Shown here: positions 17,529 through 26,564 of the stretch, piece by piece
Numbering within the stretch: the stretch's first letter is position 1
How the letters are laid out: every line of letters begins with the position of its first letter
DNA from: Pseudomonas sp. PIC25
GTDB taxonomy: Bacteria > Pseudomonadota > Gammaproteobacteria > Pseudomonadales > Pseudomonadaceae
Direction of reading: 5' to 3'
Assembly (NCBI RefSeq): GCF_002286785.1
Contig: NZ_MUJY01000142.1
Coordinates: 17,755-81,754, forward strand
Length of the DNA stretch: 64,000 nt
Program-made: the position numbers and the translations under genes
The notes under the pieces: generated by a model
What the model saw: the letters and a program-made list of their open reading frames with translations, nothing else
Told to the model about the DNA's origin: nothing
Databases searched by the model: none

Positions 17529-17864
17529 ATGGTTTACGTACAACGGGACGCGGACGGACACATTCTTCGGGTCGAGCACGAGCCCTTCGACGAAATGACC
17601 GAAGTGCTGGCCGTCGAAAGCGAAGAGTTGCAGCGCTGGATCACCGCCAAGGAAGAGATGAAGGCGCGCCTCGACGCGTTGCGCAGTTCCGACCTCGACC
17701 TGATCCGCGTGCTCGAAGATGTGGTCAGCGTGCTGGTGGTACGCGGGCTGATCAGCTTCACCGACCTTCCCGAGGCCGCACGCCTCAAACTCGACCAACG
17801 CGCCCTGGCCCGCGCCGAAATCGAAGGCTTGGCCGACGTGCTCGGCGAAGAAAAGGACGTTTGA
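17529..17864 (+). CDS. Conserved Pseudomonas small protein of unknown function
   Basis: A 111-residue acidic protein. The ATG at 17529 has AGGAG seven bases upstream (17518-17523), so I prefer it to GTG 17304, which would add 75 poorly structured residues. It begins MVYVQRDADGHILRVEHEPF and is otherwise helical (DLIRVLEDVVSVLVVRGLIS, DLPEAARLKLDQRALARAEI). Homologues are common in Pseudomonas and are, as I recall, often auto-named tryptophan synthase subunit beta, although nothing of TrpB is present. No membrane segment. It is the last plus-strand gene after the flagellar run and need not belong to it. Confidence 0.75.
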   Translation: MVYVQRDADGHILRVEHEPFDEMTEVLAVESEELQRWITAKEEMKARLDALRSSDLDLIRVLEDVVSVLVVRGLISFTDLPEAARLKLDQRALARAEIEGLADVLGEEKDV

Positions 17865-17898
17865 GTCAGTCCTGGCCTCCGTAGGGCCGCCCCGCCAT

Positions 17899-18007
17899 TG
17901 TAGGAGCGGCGAACCAGGCCCCGGAGAGCTTCGCCAGCAAAGCTGGCTCCTACGAAAAGCCACTGTGCCTGAAGCGAAGCCTTCGTAGGGGCGAATCATT
18001 CGCCTGC
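17899..18007. repeat. REP-like palindrome array
   Basis: Within the 407-base gap between the small protein gene and mvaU lie GTAGGAGCGGCGAACC, GCTTCGCCAGCAAAGCTGGC followed by TCCTACGAAAAGC, and GTAGGGGCGAATCATTCGCC. The rest of the gap (18110-18250) is AT-rich by the standards of the window and presumably holds the mvaU promoter. Confidence 0.7.
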
Positions 18008-18271
18008 GGGGGCTGCTGGCCGTCCCGCACTTCGTATATTCCTCGAGCCGGTTTCCGAAGAGAAACCAAGCCCAATTATTCCATGGCCGCTCTTATCGCC
18101 ACGCAGCCTTAGTTCATCGAACTTGAACTGGAAGTACATATTTTCTCTTTTGCTAAACCTGTGCTAATCCTGAGTCGAGCGGAGTTTGTTTTCTCCGGCT
18201 ATTGTTTTTTTCGGATCGACACAGTAGTTTGCCGACATTCGTCAGCCACCCTTTAGCTCGGAGAGAAGAGA

Positions 18272-18637
18272 TTGTCCAAGCTTGCCGAATTCCGCGCCGC
18301 CGAAAGAGCGCTTCAAGAACACCTGGCCCAGCTTGAATCGCTGAAAAAGGATGCGGCATTAAAGAAAGAACTCGAGTTCGAAGAAAAACTGCTGGCGCTG
18401 ATGCAAAGCTACGACAAGGGCTTGCGGGATATCGTCGCGATCCTCGATCCGGAGCCGGTCAGCGTCAAGCCGGGCAAGGCCGCCCGTGGCCCGCAGCGCC
18501 GCCAGCGCGCCGTCAAGGTCTACAAGAACCCGGAAACCGGTGAAGTCGTCGAGACCAAAGGCGGTAATCACAAGGTTCTGAAAGCCTGGAAAGAAAAGTA
18601 CGGTGCGGAAAAGGTCGAAGGCTGGCTCCAGGCCTGA
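18272..18637 (+). CDS. mvaU: MvaU, H-NS-like xenogeneic silencer of the MvaT family
   Basis: A 121-residue MvaT/MvaU family nucleoid protein. It starts at a TTG (18272) with GGAGAGAAGAG upstream; the resulting MSKLAEFRAAERALQEHLAQ is the known MvaU N-terminus, so the TTG is the natural start. A coiled-coil oligomerisation helix covers residues about 5-60, followed by a basic linker and the DNA-binding end KVYKNPETGEVVETKGGNHK, the AT-hook-like motif of the family. It silences AT-rich foreign genes together with MvaT. It is followed by a strong terminator and stands alone. Confidence 0.93.
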   Translation: MSKLAEFRAAERALQEHLAQLESLKKDAALKKELEFEEKLLALMQSYDKGLRDIVAILDPEPVSVKPGKAARGPQRRQRAVKVYKNPETGEVVETKGGNHKVLKAWKEKYGAEKVEGWLQA

Positions 18638-18653
18638 TCTGACCATCGTTAAG

Positions 18654-18682
18654 AAAGCCCCGCGTAGCGGGGCTTTTTTATT
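18654..18682 (+). terminator. Rho-independent terminator of mvaU
   Basis: Stem AAGCCCCGC / GCGGGGCTT with a short loop, then TTTTTT, seventeen bases after the mvaU stop. The remaining sequence up to 18901 has no gene I can support. Confidence 0.9.
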
Positions 18683-18901
18683 TCAAATATTCCTCTGCCA
18701 AGTTTCCACGTTATCTATCGCCTCATGCCGATATAAGCACTCGCGTACTACCGGTTATTGGCCGGGTTAAAGCGCTCGCGCGCTGTTTGGCAAAGTGCTA
18801 TCTCCTCTCTCTCGACAATATTTCCGTCGTTGCAGGTGAACCGTGCAGGGAGAAGACTCACTTTGTTAGCAGCAATTTCTGGCCCCCCGTTTTTCTTACG
18901 A

Positions 18902-19783
18902 TCAGTCCCCACCGTTCAGACAGGCCAGGCTGGCGAAGTCGGTATGCATGCCGTCCAGGCGATTCAGCAAACGGGTGCGCTGTTTGTCGTCGGCGAGTGC
19001 CATGACATCCACCAACAGACGGATGGCGGCCTGCTCGTTGCGGGCGAAGGTCTGCCGGTACTGCTCGCTCCAGAGTTCCTCGCGCCGCTGCAGCAGGCGC
19101 GCGATGCGGGCCGGGAAGCCGTCGGCCTGGCGCTGGGCGAGGGCGTCGCGGAATTCCGCCTGCCAGCGCGCGCGGTTATCCAGCCAGAGGCCGTTCTGGT
19201 CGCCAAGCGACTGGGCCCACTCGCTCACCCGCTGGCGTTGCGCCGGACTGAGCCGGCCGAGCCAGTTGCCCAGGCGTTTCTCCATGCGCTCGGTGCGCTC
19301 CTCCAGGCGGTCTTCCCAGGATTCGTCCTGTAGCTTCTCGCGGCGCTGGCGCATGTCCTTGTCCAGTGAGGCATACAATTCCTGCACCTGGGCATCGGTC
19401 AGCTTGCGCAGAAGCTGGACGGTGGAGGGGGTGATTTCCTTGGCGATCTCCTCGATGGCGCCCTTGGCTTCCTCCAGGCGGGCACGCAAATTGGCTTCGG
19501 TGACCTGCCCGGTCTCGACTTCGCGGTTGATCTCGTTCAGCCACTCGAGATAGGCCGGTAGCTGGGTCTTGCAATGCCAGGCGAGGTGTTCCTGCAAACG
19601 GGTCTTGAAGGTCTGCTCCTGCTCCGTGGTCATGCTCAGGTATTCGTTGACCGACCAGGGAACCAGCACGTCGAGGTTGCGGTAGACCAGGCCGACCCGG
19701 GTGCAGGAAACGAGCAACAACAGCACGCCGAGCGCCACCACCAGTGGGAGTCGTTCGCGAAGGCGAGGAAAGATGCTGCGCAT
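18902..19783 (-). CDS. DUF6279-like lipoprotein
   Basis: A 293-residue lipoprotein. ATG 19783 places a signal peptide at the start (PLVVALGVLLLLVSCTRVGL, lipobox LVSC). The mature protein is almost all helical and highly charged, with repeated EERTERMEKRLGNWLGRLSP-like helices. This matches the family of gamma-proteobacterial lipoproteins now called DUF6279, whose function is not known. It stands alone on the minus strand, back-to-back with a small plus-strand gene. Confidence 0.8.
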   Translation of the reverse strand: MRSIFPRLRERLPLVVALGVLLLLVSCTRVGLVYRNLDVLVPWSVNEYLSMTTEQEQTFKTRLQEHLAWHCKTQLPAYLEWLNEINREVETGQVTEANLRARLEEAKGAIEEIAKEITPSTVQLLRKLTDAQVQELYASLDKDMRQRREKLQDESWEDRLEERTERMEKRLGNWLGRLSPAQRQRVSEWAQSLGDQNGLWLDNRARWQAEFRDALAQRQADGFPARIARLLQRREELWSEQYRQTFARNEQAAIRLLVDVMALADDKQRTRLLNRLDGMHTDFASLACLNGGD

Positions 19784-20010
19784 GAGGGCCTCTTCGTCGC
19801 GGATGTTTTCTTTAGGAAAACCCCTGGCGCGCAGAGTTTCCAGGAACCGCCGCTGCGTTGCCGACCATTGGCGTGAGCAAAGGTCCATTCGGCGTGGTCT
19901 GGATGGAAGAGAGCAATGCGAAGGGCGCCATGGCCGCCATTCGAGGGGCCAGGGGCGGCCGGCGGATGCTTCGCGGCAATCGAATGAACTCGTCGACTGT
20001 GGAGGTAGGC

Positions 20011-20190
20011 ATGAAAACCGAAGTGATTCAGCTCAAGGGCGACCAACTACCGGAGGTCTGGCGTCCCGCCTGGGAGGTGTGCTGGGCGATCGTCATGGAC
20101 GGTTCGCTGATGGCTGGTCCCTATGCCTCGGAGGAGGAAGCACGTGCCTCGCTGGCGCAATCCTCGATGTTTTCCGTCGACCTGGGCTGA
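20011..20190 (+). CDS. Small hypothetical protein
   Basis: A 59-residue acidic protein, MKTEVIQLKGDQLPEVWRPA onward, with three tryptophans. GGAGGTAGGC directly before ATG 20011 is a strong ribosome site, which is the main support for the gene and for this start. No signal or membrane segment. No family recognised. It ends twelve bases before a convergent lipoprotein gene. Confidence 0.6.
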   Translation: MKTEVIQLKGDQLPEVWRPAWEVCWAIVMDGSLMAGPYASEEEARASLAQSSMFSVDLG

Positions 20191-20202
20191 TTGCGCGATT
20201 CT

Positions 20203-20730
20203 CTACGGATCGGGTGCATGGGCACCGGCCAGAGCGGCGGGCTGGTCCACCAGGGCGCCGACCAGGCTCAGGGCCTTTTCGAACGAGGGGTAGCCGCTCT
20301 TCGCCACGTCCAGTCCGGCGTAGCGCGCCCGGTAGGTTTCCGCCTTGAGCGGGTCGGGCGTATCGAGCAGGTAGGGTTCGGCGTAGATCTTGTACATCAG
20401 CGCCGTGGCGTGCGGATGACCCTTGTCGACCGCCTGTTGCAACAGCTCCAGCACTTCGTCCACCTGGGGGCCCATGCGGATCAGCATCACCGCCTTGTAG
20501 AACTCGGTTTCGCCTGTCGTGTCGTGGGGGGCTGCACGTTTAAGCAGTACGTTGGCCAGTTCGTAGGTTTCCGGGTCGCCGGACACGATCAGCAATTTGG
20601 CCTGCAACAGGTCGTTCTGGTAGAGCAGGCTTTCTTCGCGGCAACGGCTTTCGCTCCAGGGTGTGTCGCAGGGCTGCGAGGCGCAGCCGGCGAGGGGCAG
20701 CAGTAGAGCGAAGATGGTCCATCGTTTCAT
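20203..20730 (-). CDS. Small lipoprotein with helical repeats
   Basis: A 175-residue lipoprotein: [20 protein letters not shown] gives lipobox LAGC with Cys at residue 16. The mature part (residues about 30-150) looks like Sel1/TPR-type helical pairs ([35 protein letters not shown]). Start chosen at ATG 20730 because GAGGAACGCC precedes it; ATG 20742 is possible. It is divergent from the flavoprotein gene at 20855. Function unknown. Confidence 0.75.
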   Translation of the reverse strand: MKRWTIFALLLPLAGCASQPCDTPWSESRCREESLLYQNDLLQAKLLIVSGDPETYELANVLLKRAAPHDTTGETEFYKAVMLIRMGPQVDEVLELLQQAVDKGHPHATALMYKIYAEPYLLDTPDPLKAETYRARYAGLDVAKSGYPSFEKALSLVGALVDQPAALAGAHAPDP

Positions 20731-20854
20731 GGCGTTCCTCATGATCGGCGCGTCGGCTCCGCAGGTTCGACCGTCCTTCGCCCGTTGCGTTCGCCGCGCG
20801 GCTCTTCGCTTGAGTAAAGATGATCCGGGCCGAACGGGCCAAAGGGGGAAGGCA

Positions 20855-21757
20855 ATGCTGGATTGCATCATCGTCGGGGCGGGCCCGGCCGGGTTGACCG
20901 CAGCCATCTACCTGGCGCGCTTTCACCGGTCGTTGCAGGTGATCGACGGCGGCCCCGGCCGGGCGTCTCTGATTCCGATGTCCCATAACTACCCCGGTTT
21001 TCCGCCGGGCATCACCGGCCCGGAGCTGCTCGAACGCTTGCGCTGCCAAGCCTTGGATTTCGGGGCGACGATCATTGCCGCGCAGGCCCGGGCCCTGCGT
21101 CAGGAGACGCTGGGCTTCTGCTTGACCCTCGACGACGGGCGCGGATTGCAAGCTCGGCGGGTTCTGCTGGCGACCGGCATCGAAGACGAGTTGCCCGACA
21201 TTCCCGACGCGGCGGAGGCCATTCGCTCCACCCGCGTGCGTCTGTGCGCGATCTGCGACGGCTACGAGGTGAACGGCGATGACGTGGCGGTGTACGGTCC
21301 GGCGGAGCGGGCGATTCGCCACGCGGTGTTCCTACGGACCTTCACCGACAGGGTCACCGTGATCGTGCATGGCGACTCGCAGGCCTGCGAGGACGCCCTG
21401 GCCCTGGCGAGCCACTATGGCATCCGGCTGATCGGCGACCGTGTCGAACGCCTGCAGATCGCTGCCGATCGCCGTGTCGGCATGCGTACCCGCAAGGGTG
21501 AGCAGTACTGGTTCGATGTGGTGTATCCGGCTTTGGGAGCACGGGTCCGCTCCGACCTGGCGCGGTCCCTGGGGGCCCGCTGCGACGAAGAGGGTCGGCT
21601 GTTCGTCGATGCTGCGCAGTGCACCAGTGTGCCGGGGCTTTACGCGGCGGGCGATGTGGTCAGTTCCTTGAACCAGGTCAGCGTCGCCACCGGCCAGGCG
21701 GCGCAGGCGGCCACATCCATTCACAACAGCCTGGAGGCCAATCCCTGGCGGCGTTGA
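20855..21757 (+). CDS. Thioredoxin-reductase-like FAD oxidoreductase with degenerate NADPH motif
   Basis: A 300-residue flavoprotein of the TrxB fold. FAD site [16 protein letters not shown] at residues 8-23, redox pair C131 and C134 in CAICDG, and the C-terminal FAD motif [20 protein letters not shown]. The NADPH site, normally GxGxxA, reads [15 protein letters not shown] here, so the glycine pattern is incomplete. That suggests a changed electron donor or partner. GGGGGAAGGCA supplies a ribosome site. It is a stand-alone gene, not linked to a thioredoxin. I would not call it trxB. Confidence 0.82.
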   Translation: MLDCIIVGAGPAGLTAAIYLARFHRSLQVIDGGPGRASLIPMSHNYPGFPPGITGPELLERLRCQALDFGATIIAAQARALRQETLGFCLTLDDGRGLQARRVLLATGIEDELPDIPDAAEAIRSTRVRLCAICDGYEVNGDDVAVYGPAERAIRHAVFLRTFTDRVTVIVHGDSQACEDALALASHYGIRLIGDRVERLQIAADRRVGMRTRKGEQYWFDVVYPALGARVRSDLARSLGARCDEEGRLFVDAAQCTSVPGLYAAGDVVSSLNQVSVATGQAAQAATSIHNSLEANPWRR

Positions 21758-21762
21758 GCGGT

Positions 21763-22974
21763 TCAGCCGCGCTTGCGCACCTGCGTGACGCTTTCCGGCA
21801 CCAGGGCCTTCACGCAGTTGCGGCCGTTTGCCTTGGCCAGGTAGAGGGCCCGGTCGGCGGTGGCGTAGAGCGTTTCGTAGCTGGCCGAATGTCGCGCTGG
21901 CAGGCTGGTCAGGCCAAAGCTGGCGGTGAGTCGTACTTCGCCGTGGTCGAGCTGCACGGGCGTAGCTTCCAGCAGGCGGCGCAGGTTTTCGGCATGTTTC
22001 GCCGCTTCCGTGGCGTCGGTGTCGGGCAGTAGCAGAGTGAATTCTTCGCCGCCGAAACGGGCGACGCTGTCGCCGGCCCGGGTGTGGCGCAGGAGCAGGT
22101 CGGCGGTCTGGCGGATCACTTTGTCGCCGACGGGGTGCCCATGGCGATCGTTCACCTGCTTGAAGTGGTCGAGATCGACCATCAGCAGACTGAGGGGTTG
22201 CAGGCTGCGCTCCGCGCGGGCCAGTTCGGCACGGATCAGGCGGTCGAACTCGCGGCGGTTGAGCAGGCCGGTGAGGGCATCGTGTCCGGCGAGATATTCC
22301 AGTTGGCGGTGCTTTTCCGCCAGCTCCTCCTGTTGCCGCTGAATGCGTGCGAAGCCCTGCCAGAGAATCACCGACAGCAGCATGCCGAGCCCACAGGCGC
22401 TCAGCCCGTTGACTTGGTTGGACAGGCGCAGCTGCGGATCGGGCTGGCTGAACTGCATGCCTGCTTCGAAGGCGATCAGGGTGGCCGCATAGAAGGCCGC
22501 GGCCTCGCCGGGACGCATCAGGAATGCCAGGCCGGCCAAGGTGCAACCGAGCAGCAGGGGCGTGATGTTCGGGGTGACCCACTGGTCGACGCAGGCGATC
22601 GCCACGGCAAAGGCGAGTACCGCCCCGATCGCCAGCCTCGTCAGCATCCCGACCGCCCAGGACGGCGGACGGCCGTGGCACAGGCGGCGGGCGAGCAGGC
22701 CGAAGCTGGTGAACAGCAATGCCAGCACGGCATGGCTGAATATGATGCCCTGCCGCCAAAGGACTTCTTCCGGGCTGGCAGGAACCTTGGCCCAGAACAC
22801 CAGGATGTGGGTCAGGTTGAAGGGCACTGCGAACAATGCCAGTAGCGCGAGGCGCTTGAGGTTTTCCTGGCTGGCGAGCGGCTGCAGCGCGTCGTTGACG
22901 GCCGAGGCGGCGCGGAGCTTCTGTAGCGACGGACGGAGCACGACGGATGACCCTGAGTGGCTGATGGCCAGCAT
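21763..22974 (-). CDS. Membrane-bound diguanylate cyclase (GGDEF)
   Basis: A 403-residue protein with about five or six membrane helices (residues 40-205), a short coiled coil (QRQQEELAEKHRQLEYLAG) and a C-terminal GGDEF domain. The catalytic motif is intact (ARFGGEEFTLLLP, GGEEF at 308-312) and an inhibitory RxxD site (R299-D302) lies five residues before it, so it should make c-di-GMP and be product-inhibited. The start is uncertain; ATG 22974 has no clear ribosome site. It converges with the flavoprotein gene. Possible link to the motility genes is only by c-di-GMP biology. Confidence 0.87.
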   Translation of the reverse strand: MLAISHSGSSVVLRPSLQKLRAASAVNDALQPLASQENLKRLALLALFAVPFNLTHILVFWAKVPASPEEVLWRQGIIFSHAVLALLFTSFGLLARRLCHGRPPSWAVGMLTRLAIGAVLAFAVAIACVDQWVTPNITPLLLGCTLAGLAFLMRPGEAAAFYAATLIAFEAGMQFSQPDPQLRLSNQVNGLSACGLGMLLSVILWQGFARIQRQQEELAEKHRQLEYLAGHDALTGLLNRREFDRLIRAELARAERSLQPLSLLMVDLDHFKQVNDRHGHPVGDKVIRQTADLLLRHTRAGDSVARFGGEEFTLLLPDTDATEAAKHAENLRRLLEATPVQLDHGEVRLTASFGLTSLPARHSASYETLYATADRALYLAKANGRNCVKALVPESVTQVRKRG

Positions 22975-23106
22975 AAAACATGGCGCGGCGGCTGTCGTCC
23001 GACTTGAGTCGAGTGCTGACACTGGAACGGCGGCCGGAGCGAAGCGAATGAATCGGTCCGGCGGGGGTCTGATCAGCAAGGACCGCTTTCCATCAGGAGG
23101 ATTGCC

Positions 23107-24183
23107 ATGCGTGACCGTACCGCCCAACAAAGCCCGTTCCTTTCGTCTGCCTTCGTCCTGCCCCCCTATCTGCTCGATCGGGTGGCCCGCCACGGCAACG
23201 CACGGTTGCGCGCCCTGGCCAGCGACACCCTGGCGCTCGACCAGCATATGCGCGGCCTGCGTGCCGGGATGCCACGAATCTCCAGCATTTCGGCGCAGGC
23301 TCGCGCCTCGTCGCCCGGCCAGGTGCAGCGCGCGGTATACAGTGCCGAGCAGGGCAACCAGTTGCCTGGCACCCTGGTACGCGGCGAAGGCCAGCCGGCC
23401 AGCGGCGATCCGGCGGTGGACGAAGCCTACGAGTACCTGGGGGCTACCTATGCGCTGTTCTGGGAGGTCTACCAGCGGCACTCCATCGATGGCGCCGGCC
23501 TGCCGCTGATCGGTACGGTGCACTACGGGCAGGGCTACGAGAACGCCTTCTGGAATGGCGAGCAGATGGTGTTCGGCGATGGCGACGGGGAAATCTTCAA
23601 CCGCTTCACCATCGCCGTCGATATCGTCGGCCACGAGCTGGCGCACGGTGTCATCGAGCATGAGGCGGGGCTGGTCTACCAGAACCAGGCGGGCGCGCTC
23701 AACGAATCCCTGTCCGATGTGTTCGGCAGCCTGGTCAAGCAGTACCGCCTGAAACAGAACGCCGAGGAAGCCGACTGGCTGATCGGTGCCGGCCTGTTCA
23801 CCTCGGCGGTCAAGGCCCGTGCATTGCGCTCCATGGCCGAGCCCGGCAGCGCCTACGACGACCCGGTGCTGGGCAAGGACCCGCAGCCGGGGCACATGAA
23901 GGATTTCGTCGATACCCGGATCGACAACGGTGGCGTCCACATCAACTCGGGCATACCCAATCGCGCCTTCTACCTGACGGCCACTGCCCTTGGCGGCCCG
24001 GCTTGGGAAAAGGCCGGGCGGATCTGGTACGACGCCCTGCGCGACGAACGCCTGGGCAGCACCGCCGATTTCGCTGCCTTCGCTCGCCTGACCCTGGACA
24101 ACGCCGCTAAGCTTTTCGGGGCCAACAGCACCGAGCACCAGGCCGTGAAGGCCGGCTGGGATGGTGTGGGAGTGACGACATGA
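23107..24183 (+). CDS. Protealysin-like M4 metalloprotease, cytoplasmic type
   Basis: A 358-residue M4 (thermolysin family) protease without signal peptide. A short propeptide carries PPYLL (residues 19-23), as in protealysin. Zinc site H176-E177-x-x-H180 (GHELAH), zinc-binding E200 in NESLSDVFG, and catalytic H278 in NGGVHINSGIPN are all present. Protealysin-type enzymes are made in the cytoplasm and are reported to act in host-cell invasion and secretion-linked roles. CAGGAGGATTGCC gives a strong ribosome site. The stop overlaps the next gene by four bases (ATGA), which encodes the inhibitor. Confidence 0.92.
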   Translation: MRDRTAQQSPFLSSAFVLPPYLLDRVARHGNARLRALASDTLALDQHMRGLRAGMPRISSISAQARASSPGQVQRAVYSAEQGNQLPGTLVRGEGQPASGDPAVDEAYEYLGATYALFWEVYQRHSIDGAGLPLIGTVHYGQGYENAFWNGEQMVFGDGDGEIFNRFTIAVDIVGHELAHGVIEHEAGLVYQNQAGALNESLSDVFGSLVKQYRLKQNAEEADWLIGAGLFTSAVKARALRSMAEPGSAYDDPVLGKDPQPGHMKDFVDTRIDNGGVHINSGIPNRAFYLTATALGGPAWEKAGRIWYDALRDERLGSTADFAAFARLTLDNAAKLFGANSTEHQAVKAGWDGVGVTT

Positions 24184-24503
24184 TCGAATTACCGCCTCTG
24201 GCTGCCGCCACCGGCCTGCGGGTAACCCGCGAAGGTGGGGTGGCCCATGTGCCTGGCCTGGTCCGGGCCTGTTCCATCGACTTGGCCAACTGCCCCGAGG
24301 CCGAGCGCCAGCAAGCCTGCGCCGCCGTTGAAACCGCCGCGCCGAAGGCCAGCGAGCCCGGCCAGGCCGGGCGCGGCGACCAGCGCTATTTTCGTGTGGA
24401 GGTCAGCTTCCAGGGTCTCGAAGTGGAGCGGATCAGCTTCAACGTACCGGAAACCGAAGCGCCGGAAGCCCTGGTGAGCTTGTGGAAGCAGCGCGGGGAG
24501 TAA
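24180..24503 (+). CDS. Emfourin-like protealysin inhibitor
   Basis: A 107-residue protein coupled by an ATGA overlap to the protealysin-like gene. It starts with VTREGGVAHVPGL and ends VEVSFQGLEVERISFNVPET, in keeping with emfourin (M4in), the small protein inhibitor encoded with protealysins in Serratia and others. Identification rests on gene pairing, size and general sequence pattern. It likely protects the cytoplasm from the active protease. No membrane or signal segment. Confidence 0.78.
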   Translation: MIELPPLAAATGLRVTREGGVAHVPGLVRACSIDLANCPEAERQQACAAVETAAPKASEPGQAGRGDQRYFRVEVSFQGLEVERISFNVPETEAPEALVSLWKQRGE

Positions 24504-24506
24504 GGC

Positions 24507-25217
24507 TCAGAAGCGTTCGTGAGCGCCGAGGAAGCGCCAGCGGCCCGACGGCAGCTTGGCCATGGCCAGCCGGCCGATGCGGATGCGCTTCTGCCCCTGC
24601 ACCTGCAGTCCGACGCTTTCGCACATATGGCGGATCTGTCCGCAGCGCGGCGCCTTGAGGGCGAAGCGCAGGCGGTTCTCGCTCTGCCAACTGACCTTGC
24701 ACGGCGCCAACGCGACGCCTCGATAACTGAGCCCATGATGGAGCCGGGCGAGCCCGTTCTCGGCGATCTGCCCGCTCACCTCGACGATGAACTCCTGCTC
24801 CAGCCGGTCGGCGTCCTCGCTCAACTTGCGCAGTACGCCACGGTGCTGGCTGAACACCAGCAGGCCGCTGGCATCGGTATCGAGCGGCAGTGGCGCACTG
24901 AGGTGGCGGAAGTGGCGTTTTACCGGACGAATACCGGAGCTGTCGTCGTCGGCCCGGCTGTCGATGGCGAGCAGCGCCAGGGCTGCCGCCTCGTCCAGCC
25001 CGGCCGGCTTATGCAGCAACAGGGTCGCCGGCTCGATCGGCGCAGGCGTGGCGCCAGGCAGCAGTTCGATGCGCTGGTCCGCCACCTTGAACTGCGGCTC
25101 CTCGACCACCTGGCCGTCAACCAGGACCCAGCCGCCTTCGATGTAGAGTTCGGCCTCGCGGCGCGAGCAGGGCAGCAGTTCGGCAAGGCGTTTGGAGAGA
25201 CGGATGGGGTCGGTCAT
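24507..25217 (-). CDS. RsuA/RluF-family rRNA pseudouridine synthase
   Basis: A 236-residue pseudouridine synthase. An S4 RNA-binding domain (IRLSKRLAELLPCSRREAEL, residues about 5-60) precedes the catalytic domain with LPLDTDASGLLVFSQH, where the Asp of DTDASGLL is the nucleophile. Start at ATG 25217; the upstream ATG at 25244 lacks support. It modifies a uridine in rRNA; the exact site cannot be told from sequence, RluF-type is closest. It converges with the emfourin gene. Confidence 0.85.
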   Translation of the reverse strand: MTDPIRLSKRLAELLPCSRREAELYIEGGWVLVDGQVVEEPQFKVADQRIELLPGATPAPIEPATLLLHKPAGLDEAAALALLAIDSRADDDSSGIRPVKRHFRHLSAPLPLDTDASGLLVFSQHRGVLRKLSEDADRLEQEFIVEVSGQIAENGLARLHHGLSYRGVALAPCKVSWQSENRLRFALKAPRCGQIRHMCESVGLQVQGQKRIRIGRLAMAKLPSGRWRFLGAHERF

Positions 25218-25365
25218 GGGGGCTCGTGTGACTGAGAGGGGCACCTCTAAAAACTACACCCCGAAGTGCCGGAAGGGCCGTCATTGTAACCGCAGATGTA
25301 GGCGCCGCCAGCAATCGTCCGGCAGCGCCTACAGTTTTCCGTTCATGACGAACGAGGAGAGCCCC

Positions 25366-26520
25366 ATGACCCGGACAACCCTGTGGATGGCCTGCGCCGT
25401 CGCCCTTTTTCTCTCCGGCGGCGCGCAGGCTGCGGAGACGTCGAAGCACGACAGCGAACTGGGTACGCTGACGGTTACCGAAGTGGTCGGCGGGCTGGAA
25501 AACCCCTGGGCGCTGGCTTTCCTGCCCGGCGATGAAGGGACGCTGATTACCGAGCGGCCGGGGCGTCTGCGCCTGCTCGATCGCAGCGGTAACCTGTCCA
25601 GACCGCTGGCCGGCGTGCCGGATGTCTTCGCCCGCAGCCAGGGCGGCCTGCTCGATGTAGCGGTGTCGCCGGACTTCGCCACGGATCGCCTGGTCTACCT
25701 GTCCTACGCCGAAGCGGGCGAGGGCGGGCGTGCCGGGACCTCCGTCGGACGCGGCAAGCTGTCCGCCGACCGCACCCGCCTGGATGATTTCCAGGTGATC
25801 TTTCGCCAGCAGCCCAAGCTGTCGACCGGTATCCATTTCGGTTCGCGGCTGGTATTCGATGGCAAAGGTCATCTGTTCATCGCCCTGGGCGAGAACAACG
25901 AACGGGCTACCGCCCAGGACCTGGACAAGCTGCAGGGCAAACTGGTGCGCCTCTACCCGGACGGCAAGGTGCCGGATGACAACCCCTTCGTCGGCCGCAA
26001 CGGCGCGCGCCCGGAGATATGGTCTTACGGCCACCGCAACCAGCAGGGCGCCGCGCTCAATCCCTGGACCGGCCAGCTCTGGACCCACGAGCACGGCCCG
26101 CGCGGCGGCGACGAAATCAACATTCCCCAGGCGGGCAAGAACTACGGCTGGCCGCTCGCCACCCATGGCATCAACTACTCGCTGCTGCCGATTCCCGAAG
26201 CCAAGGGCAAGACCGCGCCGGGCACCGAGCCGCCGCATTACGTCTGGGAGAAGTCGCCGGCCATCAGCGGTATGGCGTTCTACGACGCCGACCGTTTCCC
26301 GGCCTGGCAGCACAATCTGTTCATCGGCGCCCTGGCGGCGCAGACGCTGATCCGCCTGCAACTGGACGGCGACAGGGTGGTGCATGAGGAGCGCCTGCTG
26401 GCAGATCTCGGCAGCCGCATCCGCGACGTGCGCCAGGGGCCGGATGGCTACCTCTACCTGCTGACCGACGAAGCGGACGGCAAGCTGTTGCGGGTTGGGC
26501 TGGAGGAGGGGAGTGAATGA
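25366..26520 (+). CDS. PQQ-dependent aldose sugar dehydrogenase-like protein
   Basis: A 384-residue secreted protein of the soluble glucose / sorbosone dehydrogenase family (YliI-like). Signal peptide TLWMACAVALFLSGGAQAAE, then a six-bladed propeller with GLENPWALAFLPGDEGTLIT, SQGGLLDVAVSPDF, IHFGSRLVFDGKGHLFIALG, and WTHEHGPRGGDEINIPQAG. These fit the family's PQQ and calcium sites. It oxidises sugars in the periplasm and passes electrons to the respiratory chain. GAGGAGAGCCCC precedes ATG 25366. No companion genes. Confidence 0.87.
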   Translation: MTRTTLWMACAVALFLSGGAQAAETSKHDSELGTLTVTEVVGGLENPWALAFLPGDEGTLITERPGRLRLLDRSGNLSRPLAGVPDVFARSQGGLLDVAVSPDFATDRLVYLSYAEAGEGGRAGTSVGRGKLSADRTRLDDFQVIFRQQPKLSTGIHFGSRLVFDGKGHLFIALGENNERATAQDLDKLQGKLVRLYPDGKVPDDNPFVGRNGARPEIWSYGHRNQQGAALNPWTGQLWTHEHGPRGGDEINIPQAGKNYGWPLATHGINYSLLPIPEAKGKTAPGTEPPHYVWEKSPAISGMAFYDADRFPAWQHNLFIGALAAQTLIRLQLDGDRVVHEERLLADLGSRIRDVRQGPDGYLYLLTDEADGKLLRVGLEEGSE

Positions 26521-26564
26521 GCGCTTCGTGGCGCTCATTCGTGAGTTCGCCCGGTGGGGCTTCG

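Noticed and set aside
18787..19005. 72-residue plus-strand ORF between mvaU and the lipoprotein gene
   Set aside because: It overlaps the lipoprotein gene, has no ribosome site and shows no protein-like composition.
21763..24138. 791-residue minus-strand open frame extending through the protease gene
   Set aside because: Only the part up to 22974 carries the GGDEF protein; the rest is a GC-rich shadow of the protealysin-like gene.
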